A stretch of 64,000 nt of DNA from a bacterium. GTDB taxonomy: Bacteria; Desulfobacterota; DSWW01. Under the pieces are notes generated by a model, which was not told the origin of the DNA, made no database searches, and saw nothing but the letters and a program-made list of their open reading frames with translations. The stretch spans positions 16,615 to 80,614 of the forward strand of contig JANQFG010000228.1 in assembly GCA_028277985.1 (NCBI GenBank). Reading direction: 5' to 3'. The first letter of the stretch is position 1; every line of letters starts with the position of its first letter. The translations under genes were made by a program, and so were the position numbers. Shown one piece after another: positions 48,889 through 58,715 of the stretch.

Positions 48889-49935
48889 ATGAAGAATTCA
48901 GCCGAGCGAGCGCTTCGCCTCATAAACGGGAAAGGGCTCGCATCCATACAGCCAGGTGAGTCGGACGGAAGGCGTGAGGCCTTGGAGGACATGGAACTCC
49001 TGGACGCGTACTCCCGCGCCGTGATCGACGTCGTGGAGTCCGTGGGACCCGCCGTCGTCAGCATCTCGACCGGCAAACGCTCACGAAGGGGTGAGCCCGA
49101 GGCCGTCGGAGCCGGCTCGGGCGTAGTGATTGCCCCGGACGGTTACATTCTGACAAACGACCACGTGGTTCACAGCGGTGGCACGCTGACAGCCACCCTT
49201 GCCGACGGACAGACATTCGAAGCGACCCTCGTAGGGACCGATCCGGCTACCGATCTGGCGGTGATTCGCGCCAGCGGGTCCCGCCTTCCACACGCGACCC
49301 TTGGGGACTCCCAGGGTTTGCGCGTCGGGCAGCTGGTCATCGCTATCGGCAACCCCTACGGATTTCAATCAACCGTTTCCACCGGAGTGGTGAGTGCGCT
49401 GGGTCGGGCCCTCAGGAGCCCGCAAGGGCGGCTGATCGAGAACATCATTCAGCACACGGCACCTCTCAATCCGGGAAACTCCGGCGGTCCTCTGGCAGAC
49501 TCGAGGGGCCGGATCGTGGCCGTCAACACGGCGATCATCGCGACAGCCCAGGGGATCGGATTCTCGGTTCCTTCCGGCACGGCGCGGTGGGTCGTATCCC
49601 AGCTGTTGACTCAGGGGAGGGTGCGACGCGCCTCCATAGGCATCGCCGCCAGACAGAGACCCTTGGACCGGCGTTGGGTGCGCTTCCACGGTCTTGAGCA
49701 GGATCACGTCGTGGAAGTTGTCTCGGTGGATCCGAAGGGTCCGGCCGGCAAAGTCCGGATGCGCGTGGGAGACCTGATCGTTGCGATCCAGGACCGGCAA
49801 GTCACCAATGTGGACGACCTCCATCGCTTTCTGGCCGAATGGCCTGTAGGACAGCCCGTCTCACTGTCCGTCCTCCGGGGTCGAAAGAGGTTCGACCGGG
49901 CCCTTGTTCCGGTCGAGGCCGTTACTGCATCGTGA
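48889..49935 (+). CDS. HtrA/DegP-like serine protease without signal peptide
   Basis: 348 residues. The chymotrypsin-fold triad is His92 (TNDHVV), Asp122 (TDLAVI) and Ser198 (NPGNSGGPL), followed by one PDZ domain (SIGIAARQRPLDRRW to the end). It has the S1C family's length for a single-PDZ protein. The N-terminus MKNSAERALRLINGKG is not hydrophobic, so it appears cytoplasmic, unlike most DegP/DegS proteins. AAGGA precedes the ATG. Confidence 0.87.
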   Translation: MKNSAERALRLINGKGLASIQPGESDGRREALEDMELLDAYSRAVIDVVESVGPAVVSISTGKRSRRGEPEAVGAGSGVVIAPDGYILTNDHVVHSGGTLTATLADGQTFEATLVGTDPATDLAVIRASGSRLPHATLGDSQGLRVGQLVIAIGNPYGFQSTVSTGVVSALGRALRSPQGRLIENIIQHTAPLNPGNSGGPLADSRGRIVAVNTAIIATAQGIGFSVPSGTARWVVSQLLTQGRVRRASIGIAARQRPLDRRWVRFHGLEQDHVVEVVSVDPKGPAGKVRMRVGDLIVAIQDRQVTNVDDLHRFLAEWPVGQPVSLSVLRGRKRFDRALVPVEAVTAS

Positions 49936-50098
49936 GATCCTGCCAGTCCCATGTCGTTTGTGTGACGGGCAGATCTTCTTGACATAAAGCATTCTACCTA
50001 GTCCCCTGTGCCGTCAATGTCGCCCGTGGGTCTCCTTGACATAGAGGGGTCATTTGTATACGAGAACCTCTGACACTCAAACAAAGGAGGTTCCACAG

Positions 50099-51982
50099 AT
50101 GACTCTTAGGAAAATGGTGGTCATCGGCGCGTTGTTGATCGCCGCGAGCGGCCCGGCATTCGCGGCAGAGCCCACTCACCTCTTCTTCGGTGATACCCAT
50201 CTGCATACGTCCTATTCCTTCGATGCATTTCTGAACAGGAACCAGTCAGCGGACCCCGACACCGCCTATCGTTGGGCCAAAGGCAAGCCGGTCATACACC
50301 CCTACACGAGGGCCCGGGTTCAAATCGGTACTCCCCTGGATTTCCTGGTTGTGTCGGATCATGCGGAAGCCCTGGGTGTCATGCGAGCGATCATCAACGA
50401 AACCGAAGAGCTCGGAGAGCTTTCGTTTCTTGATGGGCTCAAACGTTCGTATGCCCTCTGGCTCATCCGAAACAAGGTCGCGGAAGGCGCGGGGGACGAA
50501 ATCTTCGCGGAATTTCTGCCCAAAGTGGTGGCACAGAATCCGGACGGTGACCCTGTTGCCGACCCTGCCAACGAGATGCCGGACAGCGTTCTGGGTGACA
50601 TGACAAAGACGGAAATCACGGCCTGGAATGAGATCGTCGACGCTGCGGAAAGACACAACGAGCCGGGCAAGTTTACCGCCCTGATCGGCTGGGAGTGGAC
50701 TTCAACGCCGACGGGGGTCAATTTGCACCGGGTCGTCATCTCGCCCGACGGTGGAGACAAGGCACGAAGCTACGATCCTTTCGGGTCCGACGACAGCCAG
50801 TATCCGGAAGACCTGTGGGCCTGGCTGGACAAGACATCGAAAGAGATCGGGGCGGATTTCATTGCCATTCCCCACAACTCGAACGTTTCCAAGGGCTTCA
50901 TGTTTTCGGAGACAACCCTGCGCGGACAGCCGATCACGGTTGATTACGCACGAACGCGCATTGCCTGGGAGCCTGTGGCTGAGATCACCCAGGTCAAGGG
51001 CGATTCCGAGACGTATCCGACCCTGTCGCCGGAGGACCCCTTTGCCGATTTCGAACCTTTCGATTTCTATCTTCAGGGAGCGGAAGAGGAATACAAGCCG
51101 AAAGCCGGCTCCTTCATTCGACCCGCCTTGCGCCTGGGTCTGGCCATCCAGCAGAGCACCGGCGCGAATCCGTACAAGTTCGGGCTCATCGGGTCGACCG
51201 ATTCGCACACCGGGTTGTCTACAGCGGAAGAAGACAACTTCTGGGGCAAAATGGCCTTGGACTCGACTCCGGAAACCAAGGGCCCGGGAGTCCTCGGTGG
51301 CGGCCCCGCCTCCGGCTGGGACATGTCCGCCTCGGGTCTTGCTGCTGTTTGGGCCACCGAGAACACACGACAGGCCATCTTCGCGGCCTTCAAACGGCGT
51401 GAAGTCTATGCCACCTCGGGTCCTCGTATCAGCGTACGCTTCTTCGGGGGATGGTCCTTTGACCCGAATGCCGCCGGTGCTGAGAATCTTGCCGAGATCG
51501 GCTATGCACAGGGAGTTCCCATGGGTGGAGACCTGACTCGGCCCACGGGTAACAACCGGAAGAAGATCCAGTTCCTGGTCCGTGCCGTAAAGGATCCGAA
51601 GGATGCGAACCTGGATCGAATTCAGATCGTCAAGGGTTGGCTGGACGGAAAAGGGAACACCCATGAGAAGGTTTTCGACGTGGCCTGGTCGGATGACCGG
51701 CAGCCCGATGGGAAGGGAAGGCTCCCTCCTGTGGGCGATACGGTGAACCGCGAGCTGCCCGGCTACACGAACACGGTCGGAGTCCCTGAGCTGTCCGCCC
51801 TCTGGGAGGATCCAAGCTTCGATCCTGACCAGCGCGCCTTCTACTATGTCCGAGTCCTCCAAATCCCCACTCCGCGGCACTCGCTGTACGATTCCGTGGC
51901 ATTGCAGGCGGAGGTGCCGGAAACGAGGCCTGCTGCTATTCAGGAACGGGCCTATACCTCTCCTATTTGGTACACACCCTAA
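50099..51982 (+). CDS. DUF3604 PHP-like secreted phosphoesterase
   Basis: 627 residues, with a signal peptide (MVVIGALLIAASGPAFA) and an ideal AAAGGAGGT site. The metal-binding motifs are FGDTHLHTSYSFDA, VVSDHAEALGVM, HNSNVSKG and GSTDSHTGLS, in the order of PHP-type phosphoesterases. The DUF3604 family is secreted, and its substrate is unknown. The PPIase gene starts 47 bp downstream, a pairing I recall from other genomes, so the PPIase may help it fold in the periplasm. Confidence 0.87.
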   Translation: MTLRKMVVIGALLIAASGPAFAAEPTHLFFGDTHLHTSYSFDAFLNRNQSADPDTAYRWAKGKPVIHPYTRARVQIGTPLDFLVVSDHAEALGVMRAIINETEELGELSFLDGLKRSYALWLIRNKVAEGAGDEIFAEFLPKVVAQNPDGDPVADPANEMPDSVLGDMTKTEITAWNEIVDAAERHNEPGKFTALIGWEWTSTPTGVNLHRVVISPDGGDKARSYDPFGSDDSQYPEDLWAWLDKTSKEIGADFIAIPHNSNVSKGFMFSETTLRGQPITVDYARTRIAWEPVAEITQVKGDSETYPTLSPEDPFADFEPFDFYLQGAEEEYKPKAGSFIRPALRLGLAIQQSTGANPYKFGLIGSTDSHTGLSTAEEDNFWGKMALDSTPETKGPGVLGGGPASGWDMSASGLAAVWATENTRQAIFAAFKRREVYATSGPRISVRFFGGWSFDPNAAGAENLAEIGYAQGVPMGGDLTRPTGNNRKKIQFLVRAVKDPKDANLDRIQIVKGWLDGKGNTHEKVFDVAWSDDRQPDGKGRLPPVGDTVNRELPGYTNTVGVPELSALWEDPSFDPDQRAFYYVRVLQIPTPRHSLYDSVALQAEVPETRPAAIQERAYTSPIWYTP

Positions 51983-52029
51983 ATGCGTTCAGGGCCGTGC
52001 TCGGCCTTGAGGATACAGGGGACAGAGGA

Positions 52030-52938
52030 ATGCGAAGACTTTCGTACAGATGGTTGCGAGAACCACTGATGCAGTTCCTTGTCGGGGGGGTCATACTCTT
52101 TCTGTTGGTCGAGGTTCTGGCCAACGCGAAGAGTATGTCGAACGGCTTGCATGACATCGTGGTGGATCAGAATGCGCTCGCAAGTTATCTTCGGTTTCAA
52201 TCGAGGGCTTTTGCTGCAAATGCTCCGGAGGCGCCCTTACTGGCCTTGGATCCGGGCGAGCAGGAACAGCTCATAGCAGATTATGTTTCCGATGAAGTGC
52301 TCTACCGTGAAGCCCTTGCACGGGGGTTGGATGAGAATGATGAAGTGATCCGCCGCCGCTTGATCCAGAAGCTCGAGTTCATTACCCGTGGTCTTCTCGA
52401 AAACACGACAACGATCTCGGAAGCGGAGTTGCAGAAGTATTTCTCGACCCATATCAGGGATTACACGGTTGACGCCTCCATTACGTTCACGCACGTTTTT
52501 CTCGATGCGAGGAAACATGGAAAGGATGGTGCCCTTCTGCTCGCAGAGGAACTGTGTGACCGATTGAACGCCCGGAGTGTTCCATTCGAAGAGGCGCCGC
52601 AATACGGTGATCGCTTTCATTTCCACAGGAACTATGTGGACCGCACAACCGAATACGTTGAAAGCCACTTCGGTCCCGATATGGCGGAGCAGGTTTTCTC
52701 GATGACGCCCTCAAAGGATGGTTGGGCAGGGCCCTTTGTTTCCCCTTACGGTGCGCATCTCGTAATGATCACTCGAATCCTGCCGAGCCGGATACCCGAG
52801 TTCGAGGAAGTAGCGGGTTACGTGCTCGAGGACGCGCGCCGCTTCAAGATTGACCAAGCCCGGAGGGACGCCCTGGAGCAGATGATGAGCCGGTACAACG
52901 TCCGGCGCGAGTTGCCGCGCGAGCCGACGGCTGAGTGA
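52030..52938 (+). CDS. Membrane-anchored periplasmic peptidyl-prolyl isomerase (SurA/PpiC-like)
   Basis: 302 residues. One N-terminal helix (QFLVGGVILFLLVEVL) anchors it. The chaperone-like region LIADYVSDEVLYREALARGLDENDEVIRRRLIQKLEFI and a parvulin-like domain (ITFTHVFLDARKHG, then GDRFHFHRNYVDRTTEYV and AGPFVSPYGAHLVMI) follow. It probably folds exported proteins, most simply the DUF3604 protein encoded next to it. GGGGA precedes the ATG. Confidence 0.78.
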   Translation: MRRLSYRWLREPLMQFLVGGVILFLLVEVLANAKSMSNGLHDIVVDQNALASYLRFQSRAFAANAPEAPLLALDPGEQEQLIADYVSDEVLYREALARGLDENDEVIRRRLIQKLEFITRGLLENTTTISEAELQKYFSTHIRDYTVDASITFTHVFLDARKHGKDGALLLAEELCDRLNARSVPFEEAPQYGDRFHFHRNYVDRTTEYVESHFGPDMAEQVFSMTPSKDGWAGPFVSPYGAHLVMITRILPSRIPEFEEVAGYVLEDARRFKIDQARRDALEQMMSRYNVRRELPREPTAE

Positions 52939-52960
52939 ATTGGAATCGTCCCACCGACTT

Positions 52961-55756
52961 TCAGGGATTCAATTCCATACCGGGATACTTGTGGGGAGAG
53001 GATGACTCTGTGGGTAGGTACTTGTCGAGAATCCTGTACAGGTCCTCGTTGTCGATCGGCTTGCTGACGTAATCGTCCATGCCCGCCTCGAGGCATTTCT
53101 CCCGGTCCCCCTCGAGGGCGCTGGCGGTCATGGCGATGATAGGCGTGTGGCTAAGGCCTCTCTCTTGCCTGCGGATCTCCTCGGTTGCTTCGTATCCGTC
53201 CATGATCGGCATCTGGCAGTCCATGAGCACGAGGTCATAGGGGACACGTGACACCGCCTCCACCGCTTCGCTGCCATCGGCTACGACGTCGCATTCGTAC
53301 CCGCCCTGCTCGAGCATGTGGGCAGCCACCTTCTGATTGATGAAATTGTCTTCCACCACAAGAATCTTGAACGATGAGCGTTCCATCCCATGCATGGAAT
53401 TGCCCGCGGAGATCGTGGTTTCTTCCGGGGTGTCGTCGGCCTGTGGTACGCTCGGCGTCGGTGAGAGCGCGGCGTGAAGCATGGACTGCTTCACAGGCTT
53501 GGTCAGATAGCGGTCGAACCCTGCCTCGACCATTCCTGCCGCCTCGGTCTTTCTTGGGACCGTCGTCAACAGATTCAGGGAAGTGCCGGCGGCAGCCGCC
53601 TCGGACCGGATGCTTCGTGAAAGCTCGTCCTTTTCCATTCCGGGCAGTCCCAGGTCGAGCAGGGCCATCTGAAACGGATCCTCACACGCAGCTGCTTCCC
53701 GCAGCATCTCCTCTGCCTGCCCTGCGTCCGCTGCTTCCTCTGTCCGGCAGGCCCATGCTGCCAGCATCTCGCGGAGTACGGTCCGGCTGGTGGTGTTTTC
53801 GTCCGCGATCAGCACCCGGAGGCCGAGCTTCTCCTCGAGTCGAATCGAACTCTCGGTCGGTCGGGCGTCAAGGTCTCTGTCCAGGACGCAAGTGAAAGAA
53901 AACACGGCGCCCTTGCCTTCCTGGCTTCTCACGTTGATTCGGCCGCCCATCGCCTCTACGAGCTTGCGCGTGATGGCCAGGCCGAGACCTGTCCCACCGT
54001 GCTTTCGTGTGGTGGAGGCATCCACCTGGGAAAAGGACTCGAAGACCCTGCGCAAGCTCTCTTCCGGCATGCCGATGCCGGTGTCGATTACATCGAAACG
54101 GGAGATCTGATGGGACTGGAAGACTCCGTCGAGCGCGACCCGCACCAGCACCTCCCCCTTTTCGGTGAACTTGATGGCGTTGCTCAGGAGGTTGAGCAGC
54201 ACCTGGCGCAGTCGGCTCGGGTCGCCCCTGACACTGGTCGGCAGTTCCCTGGGAACGTGGAGGGCAAGCTCCAACCCCTTCTCGTGCGCCTTTTGGGCGA
54301 CCATTTCCACGGTCTCCTCGAGACACCGGCGCAAATCGAAATCCAGGTTCTCCATCTCCAGTTTGCCTGCTTCGATCTTGGAGAAATCCAGGATGTTGTT
54401 GATGAGCGTGAGGAGAGAATCCGCAGAAATTCTGGCCGTTTTGACGTAATCGCGCTGCTCCCGGTCGAGTGCGGTCCCCATGAGAAGCTGAATCATGCCG
54501 GTGACGCCGTTCAGGGGGGTGCGGATCTCGTGGCTCATGTTCGCCAGGAACATGCTCTTGGCAGAGGCGGCTTCCTCGGCGGCCTCTTTTGCCCGGTTGA
54601 GTTCCGCTTCGAGGCGTTTCGGACCGGTCACATTCCGGATGACCCCGTTCAGACAGCTCAATTCTCCCTCGGGGGAGAACTCGAAATGTATGTTGTCGCT
54701 GACCCAGATCTCATCGCCATCCCTCTTTATGACCCTGAATTCCGAGTCGAGGCTGCCGGCTTCCGGCCCCTTTTCCATGTGATGGCGGATCTTCTCCAGA
54801 AAGGGTGTTCGATCCTCCGGGTGAATCATGTTGAGGGTGGAAGAAATTGGATCGGTTCGAATGCTCTGGACGGAATATCCGGTGTGATCCTCGATGGAGG
54901 GAGAAATGAAATCGAAAAGGTCTTTCTTCACGTCGTACCGGTAGGCAATGTCCGTGATCGAAGAAGCGAACCGCTCGAAACGTTCATGGTTCTCCGTCAG
55001 CTCGGCCTCCGCCTTGCGTCGGTCCAGGATCTCTCGGCGGAGGGACTCCTGTTCCGTCTTGAGCCTGCGGGATTGAAGGAAATCCCTGCGGGTGGACAGC
55101 TCCATGGAGTAGCAGGCGGCCATTCCCAGAACATTCGCAGACAGGAAGAAGAAGCTGTTGTTCAAGATGATCAGAAGGGGTGTTTCGGTCATCCAGAGGG
55201 CAGAAACCTCTTGGGCGCACACGATGAGCCATCCCGCGAGTGTCGCGAGGGCGAATCTCAGGCGAACGAAGGTGTAGAGATAGATCAGGACGAGGATCAA
55301 TCCTGCGTAGTACGTGAAGAGACCGCTGGAGTGAGCGATCACGGCCATCGTAGTGATCCCCAGGCCGCCGGCCATTACGCTCACGAAGAGGGCCCACTGC
55401 AGGTACCGTTTCGAGTAGCGCGAGTAGGAGAAGAGGAAAGCAGCCGCAGACACCGGGACATAGAAGCCGAACCGGATGGTCCACAGCTTGTTCTTGATCT
55501 CCGGGATATGGTAGTGGTCCAGGATCCCGAAGATCGCGTACAGGAAGATTCCCGCCAGGAGCGCGATGCGGGCCTGTTGGATCGTGTCTGTGTGATACCG
55601 GGCCTGGAACGACTTCTCCAAATCTCCCGGAAAGGCCAGGGTGAAGGGGTTCATCTTCACGCCCGCTTCTGACGGTGCCACCCTTTGGAAAAACGTACGC
55701 ATCTCTGCTGTGTCCGATTGGTGTGAAATCCTGGAATTCGGGTCGGCAGGATTCAT
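52961..55756 (-). CDS. Hybrid sensor histidine kinase (6-7 TM, PAS, HisKA, HATPase, two receivers)
   Basis: 931 residues. Six or seven membrane helices lie between about residues 60 and 215, a MASE-like sensor. A PAS domain follows (residues 255-375), then the H-box FLANMSHEIRTPLNGV and the ATPase N-box NLLSNAIKFTEKG. Two receivers follow: LRVLIADENTTSRTVLREM with LLDLGLPGM, and FKILVVEDNFINQKVA with LMDCQMPIMDG and SKP. All phospho-Asp positions are kept. It lacks the Hpt domain seen at the window start, so a separate Hpt or regulator is needed. GAGGGGG precedes the ATG. Confidence 0.9.
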   Translation of the reverse strand: MNPADPNSRISHQSDTAEMRTFFQRVAPSEAGVKMNPFTLAFPGDLEKSFQARYHTDTIQQARIALLAGIFLYAIFGILDHYHIPEIKNKLWTIRFGFYVPVSAAAFLFSYSRYSKRYLQWALFVSVMAGGLGITTMAVIAHSSGLFTYYAGLILVLIYLYTFVRLRFALATLAGWLIVCAQEVSALWMTETPLLIILNNSFFFLSANVLGMAACYSMELSTRRDFLQSRRLKTEQESLRREILDRRKAEAELTENHERFERFASSITDIAYRYDVKKDLFDFISPSIEDHTGYSVQSIRTDPISSTLNMIHPEDRTPFLEKIRHHMEKGPEAGSLDSEFRVIKRDGDEIWVSDNIHFEFSPEGELSCLNGVIRNVTGPKRLEAELNRAKEAAEEAASAKSMFLANMSHEIRTPLNGVTGMIQLLMGTALDREQRDYVKTARISADSLLTLINNILDFSKIEAGKLEMENLDFDLRRCLEETVEMVAQKAHEKGLELALHVPRELPTSVRGDPSRLRQVLLNLLSNAIKFTEKGEVLVRVALDGVFQSHQISRFDVIDTGIGMPEESLRRVFESFSQVDASTTRKHGGTGLGLAITRKLVEAMGGRINVRSQEGKGAVFSFTCVLDRDLDARPTESSIRLEEKLGLRVLIADENTTSRTVLREMLAAWACRTEEAADAGQAEEMLREAAACEDPFQMALLDLGLPGMEKDELSRSIRSEAAAAGTSLNLLTTVPRKTEAAGMVEAGFDRYLTKPVKQSMLHAALSPTPSVPQADDTPEETTISAGNSMHGMERSSFKILVVEDNFINQKVAAHMLEQGGYECDVVADGSEAVEAVSRVPYDLVLMDCQMPIMDGYEATEEIRRQERGLSHTPIIAMTASALEGDREKCLEAGMDDYVSKPIDNEDLYRILDKYLPTESSSPHKYPGMELNP

Positions 55757-55949
55757 GATCCCCCTCTATATTCTATCGGCTGGATAGAGCTTTATACTGA
55801 GAGTCCTGCAAATGGCCGCCCAAAGCGGGCTGAGGCCCTTCTGGCTCGGAGGGCTCCGTTTTTCAATGACTTAGCTTTGTCATTGATTCAAAACCGGTTA
55901 TTATCTAGTATTATCGGAAAGGTCCACTTGGACGGGGGGGGGAACGGTC

Positions 55950-57404
55950 ATGAGAAAGTCGCTTACGCTTGCCGGTGTTTTTATTTCCATCCTGATGCCT
56001 TTCACGATCACGTCTGCCACAGCCGATCCCTGGAACGAAGAACAGATCCTGGCCAATGAGGCCTCCAACTTTGGCGGTTCCGTTTCGATCTCCGGGAATC
56101 AAGCCATCGTCGGGGCTTTTGGGGCGGGCTCCGCATATGTATTCGAGAAAGGGGGCGTTACCTGGACAGAGGAGACAGAGCTCAACGCGAGCGACGGAGC
56201 CGGGGGTGATTGGTTTGGCTACGCCGTATCGATTTCGGGCACTCAGGCCATTGTGGGAGCGCCCAATGCGGGCGGGAACGGCGCAGCCTATGTGTTCGAG
56301 AAGATCAGCGATACATGGACAGAGGTGGACAAACTCGTCGCCAGCGACGGGGCCGACGGAGACTTTTTCGGTTCCGCCGTATCGATCACGGCGGATAAGG
56401 CCATTGTGGGTGCCTACAAATCGGGGACTCTCTCAGGGGCCGCGTATGTTTTCGAGAAGGTCGGCGATACCTGGACACAGGTGAAGAAGTTCACACCCAG
56501 CGATGCACCGGTCTTGCAGCGTCTCGGCTATTCCGTATCGATCTCCGGGAACCAGGCTGTTGCCGGGGCCTACAGGGATAATGACAACGGGAGTGGCTCT
56601 GGCTCTGCATACATCTATGAGAAGGTCGGCGGTATCTGGACGCAGGCGGACAAGGTCATTGCCAGTGACGGGGATCTACAGCAGTTGTTCGGTTACTCCG
56701 TGGGTATCTCCGGCGACCAGGTTGTCGTCTCGGCCTACCACGACAATGACTTGGGTGACTACTCGGGATCGGCTTATATCTATGAGAAGGTCGGCGACAC
56801 CTGGACAGAGATCGTCAAACTCACCGCCAGTGACGGGGCTGCCGGTGACCTCTTCGGTTGCTGGGTGTCGAATTCGACCGATCAGGCCATTGTCGGGGCT
56901 TACAAAGACGAGGACAACGGTCCTTTTTCTGGTTCAGCCTATGTCTTCGAAAAGGTCGAAGGCACATGGACGGAAGTGGACAAGCTCACCGCCAGCGACG
57001 CAGAGGCGCAGGACTGGTTCGGATACAGCGTAGGCATCTCCGGTGACCAGGCGATTGTCGGCACCACCGATGGATCCGCATATGTTTTCATACATGGTGC
57101 ATCCCAGGCCTTCGGGTTGGTCAGCCCCGAGAACGGCGCAACTCCTTCCGGGCCGCCGGTCTTCGAATGGACCGCAGCCGATTATGACTACTTCCTCCTC
57201 TATATATTCCTGGAAATATCTGACACGTACTATCCGATTCCGATAGGGTGGATGCCTCTGACAAGTCTGGACCTCGGGCTGGCGGATCCCCTGTGGGATC
57301 TCGTGGACACGAGCTCCGTCGGGCTTTGGCTCGTGTTCGGCCTGAATTCAACGACAGGGGCATGGGAGGTTACGGATCCCTGGTTGTTCTTGAAAGTGCC
57401 TTAG
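55950..57404 (+). CDS. Secreted seven-bladed FG-GAP propeller protein
   Basis: 484 residues. A signal peptide (LTLAGVFISILMPFTITSATA) precedes seven repeats of about 50 residues, each carrying the FG-[SY]-[SA]-V-x-I-[ST] and QAIVGA pattern and ending with GSAYVFEKVxxTWTE. This is the integrin-alpha-like propeller fold. The last 100 residues are a separate beta domain with strongly aromatic content (FEWTAADYDYFLLYIFLE). Function is unknown; surface binding is common for the fold. GGGGGGG precedes the ATG. Confidence 0.82.
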   Translation: MRKSLTLAGVFISILMPFTITSATADPWNEEQILANEASNFGGSVSISGNQAIVGAFGAGSAYVFEKGGVTWTEETELNASDGAGGDWFGYAVSISGTQAIVGAPNAGGNGAAYVFEKISDTWTEVDKLVASDGADGDFFGSAVSITADKAIVGAYKSGTLSGAAYVFEKVGDTWTQVKKFTPSDAPVLQRLGYSVSISGNQAVAGAYRDNDNGSGSGSAYIYEKVGGIWTQADKVIASDGDLQQLFGYSVGISGDQVVVSAYHDNDLGDYSGSAYIYEKVGDTWTEIVKLTASDGAAGDLFGCWVSNSTDQAIVGAYKDEDNGPFSGSAYVFEKVEGTWTEVDKLTASDAEAQDWFGYSVGISGDQAIVGTTDGSAYVFIHGASQAFGLVSPENGATPSGPPVFEWTAADYDYFLLYIFLEISDTYYPIPIGWMPLTSLDLGLADPLWDLVDTSSVGLWLVFGLNSTTGAWEVTDPWLFLKVP

Positions 57405-57611
57405 GTCTCACAATCCCCTGTTCGACGAACCTGTCCGGTGTCGATTCGCAACCCCTTATCGGGGTTCACGTGCATCGCCTCACTATCTCCCAGTAATCCT
57501 GTCGGGATTCTTTCCCCCTTGATTATCTGTGCCCGCCATAATATCCATAAATGCGTCCATTAGGGGCAGGGCGATAGGCATGAGGAGAAAAAGGATAGGA
57601 AGGAGCGTTCG

Positions 57612-58715
57612 ATGAAGATCTCTCGCCTCGCAGGTATCCTTCTGGCTTTGATGGTACTGGGGGTGGCAATCCTGTGGTTCGGGGGCGCATTCGAGACAGG
57701 CAAGGTTTCGCCGGGTGAGGAGGAAAGACCCCCGGGGCTGCCGTCGCCCGAGACGCAGGGAAAGGCGTTGCGGGAGGATCGTCCGGCTTTCTATGTCGCG
57801 GTGGGAACCATCCGGTCGCGAACCGAGGCGACCGTGGCCGCGCAGGTGTCGGGCCGCGTAACCGCAGTAAAGGTGGATGCGGGGGACACCGTTGAGCAGG
57901 GTGACCTGTTGGCGACCCTGGACAGCCAGGAGATGGCGACACGGGTGGGCCAGGCGCGGAGCGGCCTGGACGCGTCGAAGGCGGAACTCGCAGACGCGGA
58001 GCTGCAATACGGACGAATCAAGCGCCTGCTACCCGAGAGGGCGGCCACCCAGGTGCAGATGGATGCGGCGGATGCTCGGTTGAAGCAGGCCAGAGCCGCC
58101 GTTGCCGCGGCTCGGAAGAAGGTGGAGGAGGCGCGGATCGTCCTCGACTACACGCAAGTTCGAGCCCCCATGACAGGGGTCGTTTCGAAACGGGAGGCAG
58201 AGGCCGGAGACCTGGCCTATCCGGGCAGGCCCCTGTTCGTGATTCACAATCCGAAGGGACTGCGTCTGGAGGCGAGCGTTCGAGAGGGCATGATCGGCCG
58301 AGTCAAACGAGACCAGAAGGTAGGGGTGGATCTGACGGCACTGTCCACGACCGTGGACGGCACCGTCGAAGAGATCGTTCCTTCTGCCGACCCTTTGAGC
58401 CGCAGCTTTCTTGTCAAGGTGGCCCTGCCGGTGACCGGCGGGCTCTACCCGGGCATGTTCGGCAGGCTGCGCATACCCCTGGAAGCACGTTCCACGGTCC
58501 TGGTTCCCCCGGCCGCCGTATCCCAGGTCGGGCAGTTGAGGACGGTTCGGGTGCTGAAGGATGGCAGATGGGTAAGGCGATACGTCACGCTGGGAGAAAG
58601 CGCAGGAGAACAGGTAGAGGTCCTCTCGGGACTGGACGGGGGAGAGACGATCGGCTGGGATCCGATGCCGGTTCCGGAAGCAGCCGGAGAGGAGGAGACC
58701 GATGAAGGGCTCTGA
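57612..58715 (+). CDS. RND-type periplasmic adaptor (HlyD/MFP family)
   Basis: 367 residues. One N-terminal helix (GILLALMVLGVAILWF) anchors it. The lipoyl half-motifs VAAQVSGRVTAVKVDAGDTVEQGDLLATLDS and VRAPMTGVVSKREAEAGDLAYPG flank a coiled-coil hairpin (LAQ-like repeats between residues 105 and 180). A beta-barrel domain and the C-terminal proximal domain follow. It bridges the inner-membrane pump to an outer-membrane channel. GGAAGGAG precedes the ATG. It overlaps the pump gene by 14 bp. Confidence 0.87.
   Translation: MKISRLAGILLALMVLGVAILWFGGAFETGKVSPGEEERPPGLPSPETQGKALREDRPAFYVAVGTIRSRTEATVAAQVSGRVTAVKVDAGDTVEQGDLLATLDSQEMATRVGQARSGLDASKAELADAELQYGRIKRLLPERAATQVQMDAADARLKQARAAVAAARKKVEEARIVLDYTQVRAPMTGVVSKREAEAGDLAYPGRPLFVIHNPKGLRLEASVREGMIGRVKRDQKVGVDLTALSTTVDGTVEEIVPSADPLSRSFLVKVALPVTGGLYPGMFGRLRIPLEARSTVLVPPAAVSQVGQLRTVRVLKDGRWVRRYVTLGESAGEQVEVLSGLDGGETIGWDPMPVPEAAGEEETDEGL

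Noticed and set aside
50050..50064. GTATAC before the DUF3604 gene as a second TIGR02147 site
   Set aside because: Only one half-site is present.
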